A stretch of DNA of 8,713 nt from Lentisphaeria bacterium (lineage in GTDB: Bacteria; Verrucomicrobiota; Lentisphaeria; Oligosphaerales; JAFGRS01), in assembly GCA_016935045.1 (NCBI GenBank), contig JAFGRS010000382.1, forward strand, positions 1-8,713. The letters are read 5' to 3'. Positions 5,903 through 8,713 of the stretch are shown in pieces; positions within the stretch are counted from its first letter, which is position 1, and every line of letters starts with the position of its first letter. The notes below the pieces were generated by a model, which made no database searches, was not told the DNA's origin, and was given only the letters and a program-made list of their open reading frames with translations. The position numbers and the translations under genes were made by a program.

Positions 5903-7441
5903 TCATGTCTGGCCGGCGGCGGTTGCCGCTGGTTCCGGGTCCCCCTCGGGGGTGCGGATGGCGAGTCGGAGGAGCCTTTCCTCGCTGCAGGCATTCCTGG
6001 GCACATCCGCCACGATTCGTCCCCCGTTCATGACCAGGATGCGGTCGGCGATGTCCATGAGTTCCGGCATGTAGGAGCTGACGAAGAGGATGGCGGCGCC
6101 CCCTCGGGCCAGGTTGTTGACGAGGCGGTAGATCTCTTCCTTGGCGCCGACGTCGATGCCATTGGTGGGCTCGTCCATCAGGAAGATACGGGAGCCCCGG
6201 GCCAGCCATTTGCCGACGACGACCTTCTGCTGGTTGCCGCCGCTGAGATGGCGGACGCGCTGGCGGGGGGAGGGAGTGCGGATGGCGAGTTCGCGGATGA
6301 ACCGGTCGGCCACTTCCGCCTCTTTGCGGGCCGAGACCCAGCCCCAGCGGGCGTCTCTGCGGTAGACGGGGAGATTGAGGTTGTCGCGCACGGAGAGGGG
6401 CAGTGCCAGGCCATGGCGGCGGCGGTCTTCGGGGATGAGTCCGAGGCCATGATCGATGGCCCGGCGGGGAGAGCGCGCCTGCACGGGCCGGCCATGCAGG
6501 TGCACGGTTCCCCGGCGCAGGGGATCGCCGCCGAAGAGCACGCGGGTGAGTTCGGTGCGTCCGGCCCCCACCAGGCCATAGAGGCCGACGATTTCCCCGG
6601 CGTGGAGCGTCAGGCTGCAGTCCAGCAGGGGGCCCGCGCAGAGTCCTTCGGCCCGCAGCATCTCCTCGCCCCGGGTCCGCCCCGGGTCGAAATGCCGGGC
6701 GCTGACCTCGCGTCCCACCATCATCCGGATCAGGTCGTCGGCGCGCGTCTCGGCCACCCGCACGTCGCCCACGTGCATCCCGTCGCGCAGCACCGTGGCT
6801 GTGTCGCAGAGCGCGAAGACCTCCTCCAGGCGGTGCGAAATGTAGATCATGGCCAGGTCCCGCTCCCGCAGCAAGCGGATGACCCGGAACAACTCCTCGA
6901 CTTCACGGTCCGCCAGCACCGCCGTCGGTTCGTCGAAGACGATGACCCGGGCATCCCGGCAGAGAGCCCGCACGATGGCGACCATTCCCTGCTGGGAGGC
7001 GGTGAGGTCGGCGACCCGGTCCGCGGGTCGGATGATGCCGTGGTAGCCGATGTCGCGGAGCACCCGGTCGGTGCGGCGGTAGAGTTCGCGCCGGCTCATC
7101 ATGCCCCAGCGGGCGGGCAGGCGTCCAAGCCAGATGTTCTCGGCGACGGTCAGGTGTTCGGCGAGGAGGAGGTCCTGGTAGACACAGGCGATGCCGAACC
7201 GGTCCGCCAGGCCGGGGGTCATCCTGGGCACGGTCCGGCCCGCGATGGCGATGCTGCCGCTGTCGGGTCGCTCGGCGCCCGTGAGCATGCGCATGAGGGT
7301 CGACTTGCCGGCGCCGTTCTCTCCCAGCAAGGCGCGGATCTCGCCGCTGTGGACACGCAGATTGGCCCCGTCCAGCGCCTGTACCCCGGGGTAGCGCTTG
7401 CGGATGCCAGTCATGCAGACCATGGGGGGCGAGTCCGGCAT
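5903..7441 (-). CDS. Sugar ABC transporter ATP-binding protein, RbsA-like (two ABC domains)
   Basis: The 512-residue cytoplasmic ATPase energises the transporter. The N-terminal domain has a full Walker A (GENGAGKST, 40-48), Q-loop (YQD, 88-90), a family-typical degenerate signature (LTASQQG, 146-152), Walker B (VIVFDEPT, 166-173) and the switch His in SHRLEEV (203). The C-terminal domain has a degenerate Walker A (VGAGRTEL, 291-298), the PEDRRRHGL motif (337-345), a canonical LSGGNQQK (399-406) and FLMDEPTNGIDVGAK (420-434). In place of the switch His it has SS (455-456). This asymmetry, with one catalytic and one degenerate site, is normal for RbsA/MglA/XylG proteins. ATG at 7441 is seven bases after the stop of the binding-protein gene, and no good Shine-Dalgarno sequence is visible, suggesting translational coupling. 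Internal ATGs at codons 7 and 10 are possible starts. Confidence 0.95.
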   Translation of the reverse strand: MPDSPPMVCMTGIRKRYPGVQALDGANLRVHSGEIRALLGENGAGKSTLMRMLTGAERPDSGSIAIAGRTVPRMTPGLADRFGIACVYQDLLLAEHLTVAENIWLGRLPARWGMMSRRELYRRTDRVLRDIGYHGIIRPADRVADLTASQQGMVAIVRALCRDARVIVFDEPTAVLADREVEELFRVIRLLRERDLAMIYISHRLEEVFALCDTATVLRDGMHVGDVRVAETRADDLIRMMVGREVSARHFDPGRTRGEEMLRAEGLCAGPLLDCSLTLHAGEIVGLYGLVGAGRTELTRVLFGGDPLRRGTVHLHGRPVQARSPRRAIDHGLGLIPEDRRRHGLALPLSVRDNLNLPVYRRDARWGWVSARKEAEVADRFIRELAIRTPSPRQRVRHLSGGNQQKVVVGKWLARGSRIFLMDEPTNGIDVGAKEEIYRLVNNLARGGAAILFVSSYMPELMDIADRILVMNGGRIVADVPRNACSEERLLRLAIRTPEGDPEPAATAAGQT

Positions 7442-7448
7442 GCGTGGG

Positions 7449-8492
7449 CTACTTCGGGGCCTGTCGGCGCCGCCACGCCACCGGGTCGAGGAATTCCTCC
7501 GCCGCCCCGCTGGCCATCATCTCGGGGGTGATGGCGACGATGCCCGTGTCGATGAAGGCCGGCAGCTTCTCCCCCTTGACTGCTTTCAGGGCGTACTCGA
7601 CCCCCATGTAGCCCATGTGCCACGGCTTCTGCACGATCATGGCGTCCACGAGACCGTTCTCGAGCCCCCACTGTTCCTGCTGCCCGGCATCCACGACCAC
7701 GACGGCCAGGCCCTTCTTGCCGGCCATGTCCAGGGCGCGCACGGTGCCGTCTCCGGTGGGCTGGTTGTTGGCGTAGATACCGCGCAGGTTCGGGTAGGCG
7801 GTGAGCAGGTTCTGCACCAGGGCGGTGGAGGTATCGGACTTGCCCTGGGCGTCCTTGAAGTCCACCACGCGGATGCCGGGGTAGGTGCTCCTGAGCCGTT
7901 CCAGGAAGCCTTCCTTGCGGTGGTCCAGGGACTGGGCCCCGGAGAGGAAGGTCAGCGCCGCGATGTCGCCTTTGGCTTCCCCGAAGCGCCTGGTCAATGC
8001 CGCCGCCATGCTGTCCGCCGACAGCTCCCCGATCCTGCGGTTGTCGCTGGCCAGGAAGCTGACGATCTTGTCGGTGTTCGCGGCGCTGTCGATGATCACC
8101 ACAGGGATATCCGCCGCGTGTGCCTGTTCGATGCTGGCGACGAGGGGATCGGAGGCACTGGGGGCCAGCACGATGGCCGCGGGGCGTGCCGCGATGGCGC
8201 TTTCCATGATGGCGATCTGCTTGGAGAACTCGGACTCGGAGACGGGTGCCTGGGGAACCAGGTCCACCCCCAGTTCCGCGGCGGCGGTCTTGCCGCCGTC
8301 GATGACGATCTGCCAGAACTCCGACTCGCTGGCCTTGACGATGAAGTAGATGGTCGGCTTGTCCGACGCCCCGGGGGCAATGCCCTCCTCCGCGCCGCCC
8401 TCCTCCACCTGCCGCTTGCCGCATCCCGCGACCAGGAGAACCAAGGTGCAGACGCAGGCCACACCCCAACGCCGTACTCTTGCCCGGAGCAT
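7449..8492 (-). CDS. Sugar ABC transporter substrate-binding lipoprotein, RbsB-like (Peripla_BP_4)
   Basis: The 347-residue product is exported and lipid-anchored, and captures the ligand for the transporter. Residues 1-24 are a lipoprotein signal: MLRARVRR, a hydrophobic core, and lipobox VAGC with Cys24 as the modified residue. A Gly/Glu-rich linker (25-44) leads to two Rossmann-like lobes of the LacI/RbsB fold. The landmarks are TIYFIVKASESEFWQ (47-61), PSASDPLVASIEQAHAADIP (111-130), FLASDNRRIGELSADSMA (146-163), GIYANNQPTGDGTVRALDMA (238-257), VVVVDAG (264-270) and VQKPWHMGYMGVEYAL (287-302). Length is normal for the family. ATG at 8492 is chosen because GAGGAGGAA lies five bases upstream and the signal peptide starts there; an ATG at 8510 would swallow that ribosome binding site. 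It is the first gene of the operon. Ligand-contacting residues cannot be assigned, so the sugar is unknown. Confidence 0.94.
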   Translation of the reverse strand: MLRARVRRWGVACVCTLVLLVAGCGKRQVEEGGAEEGIAPGASDKPTIYFIVKASESEFWQIVIDGGKTAAAELGVDLVPQAPVSESEFSKQIAIMESAIAARPAAIVLAPSASDPLVASIEQAHAADIPVVIIDSAANTDKIVSFLASDNRRIGELSADSMAAALTRRFGEAKGDIAALTFLSGAQSLDHRKEGFLERLRSTYPGIRVVDFKDAQGKSDTSTALVQNLLTAYPNLRGIYANNQPTGDGTVRALDMAGKKGLAVVVVDAGQQEQWGLENGLVDAMIVQKPWHMGYMGVEYALKAVKGEKLPAFIDTGIVAITPEMMASGAAEEFLDPVAWRRRQAPK

Positions 8493-8497
8493 TGCCG

Positions 8498-8506
8498 TTC
8501 CTCCTC
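8498..8506 (-). promoter_or_regulatory. Strong ribosome binding site of the binding-protein gene
   Basis: GAGGAGGAA lies five bases before the ATG at 8492. It fixes this start over the in-frame ATG at 8510. It is the only strong site in the operon, consistent with high expression of the binding protein relative to the ATPase and permease. Confidence 0.8.
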
Positions 8507-8533
8507 GCATGGTCTGTTGCGCGCCGCAGCGAC

Positions 8534-8565
8534 CACCTCCCGCGGCCGAAGCACCGCCGGAGGTG
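8534..8565 (-). promoter_or_regulatory. Leader hairpin upstream of the transporter operon
   Basis: On the minus strand, CACCTCC pairs with GGAGGTG. Inside a G/G mismatch, GCGG pairs with CCGC around an 8-base loop, for 32 bases in all. It lies about 28 bases before the ribosome binding site, within the leader predicted from the candidate promoter. CACCTCC is also complementary to the GGAGG of the ribosome binding site, so an alternative pairing that blocks translation is conceivable. No known riboswitch class is recognised. Confidence 0.35.
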
Positions 8566-8577
8566 CCGCACATACCG

Positions 8578-8606
8578 ACCATATCCCCTCTGCCGCCACG
8601 TTTCCA
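8578..8606 (-). promoter_or_regulatory. Candidate sigma70-type promoter of the transporter operon
   Basis: On the minus strand, TGGAAA (8606-8601) and TATGGT (8583-8578) are separated by 17 bases, each matching four of six consensus positions. The leader would be about 80 bases and contain the hairpin at 8534-8565. TTGACT within the 22-bp repeat just upstream is an alternative -35 but has no good -10 at the right distance. Confidence 0.3.
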
Positions 8607-8631
8607 GCGCGGAGGGAATGCCCCCGGTAAG

Positions 8632-8653
8632 GCCTCAGTCAAACCCGCGAATG
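8632..8653 (-). repeat. 22-bp dispersed repeat, copy 2 (inverted relative to copy 1)
   Basis: This is the exact reverse complement of 4608-4629. It lies about 140 bases upstream of the binding-protein start, just before the candidate promoter. Matching stops sharply at both edges. Confidence 0.8.
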
Positions 8654-8713
8654 CCCGCGCGGCCGCGAGCGTTCCATGCCCCCTGGAGCGCGAGCGTACC
8701 GCGAGCATCCCTA

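Noticed and set aside
5890..6006. Upstream start at 6006 for the permease
   Set aside because: It would overlap the ATPase gene by about 100 bases and add a Pro/Arg-rich tail not found in this family; the ATG at 5889 gives a normal N-terminus.
4879..6033. Plus-strand open frame opposite the permease gene
   Set aside because: It has a low-complexity Asp/Gly/His/Arg composition typical of the antisense of a GC-rich membrane protein.
5750..7531. Plus-strand open frame of 593 codons opposite the ATPase gene
   Set aside because: It is the shadow of a well-defined RbsA-like gene, and no protein motif is visible in it.
7398..8630. Plus-strand open frame opposite the binding-protein gene
   Set aside because: It is antisense to a clear lipoprotein gene with a strong ribosome binding site; no domain is recognisable.

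Overview
The window is a GC-rich stretch of bacterial chromosome with five protein-coding genes, all on the minus strand, and two repeat-filled intergenic regions. The organism looks like a member of the PVC group (Lentisphaerota, Kiritimatiellota or Planctomycetota). This is inferred from a short orphan prepilin-like protein of the FTLIELLVVIAIIAIL type with an H-X(n)-DG C-terminus, a large secreted sialidase-type beta-propeller protein carrying a LamG-like domain, and structured intergenic repeats. No rRNA or tRNA is present to confirm it.

Read in the direction of transcription (high to low coordinates), the window opens with a 5' region (8713-8493) holding a candidate promoter, a leader hairpin and a strong ribosome binding site. 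It is followed by a compact three-gene ABC transporter operon of the ribose/CUT2 class: a lipoprotein substrate-binding protein (8492-7449), a double-domain ATPase (7441-5903) and a membrane permease (5889-4852). The genes are separated by only 7 and 13 bases, so they are surely co-transcribed. The lipoprotein would capture a sugar or sugar-like ligand outside the inner membrane and pass it to the permease, powered by the ATPase. The substrate cannot be named from sequence, and no kinase, isomerase or regulator lies beside the operon.

The 699-base gap after the operon (4851-4153) holds two adjacent hairpins, one copy of a 22-bp motif whose inverted partner lies upstream of the operon, an inverted-repeat element whose left arm is present as three perfect 38-bp tandem units, and a truncated copy of a second repeat family. 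Next is the prepilin-like gene (4152-3514), with its own candidate promoter and a strong hairpin after the stop.

The following gap (3513-2652) holds four tandem 67-69 bp units with conserved inverted-repeat arms. Directly abutting them is a complete 166-bp MITE-like element with 19-bp terminal inverted repeats, the full-length relative of the truncated copy. The last gene (2651-117) encodes a secreted, three-part sialidase-like protein.

The genes are recognisable families. The least explained material is in the repeat clusters. I see no defence system, CRISPR array, transposase or integrase.
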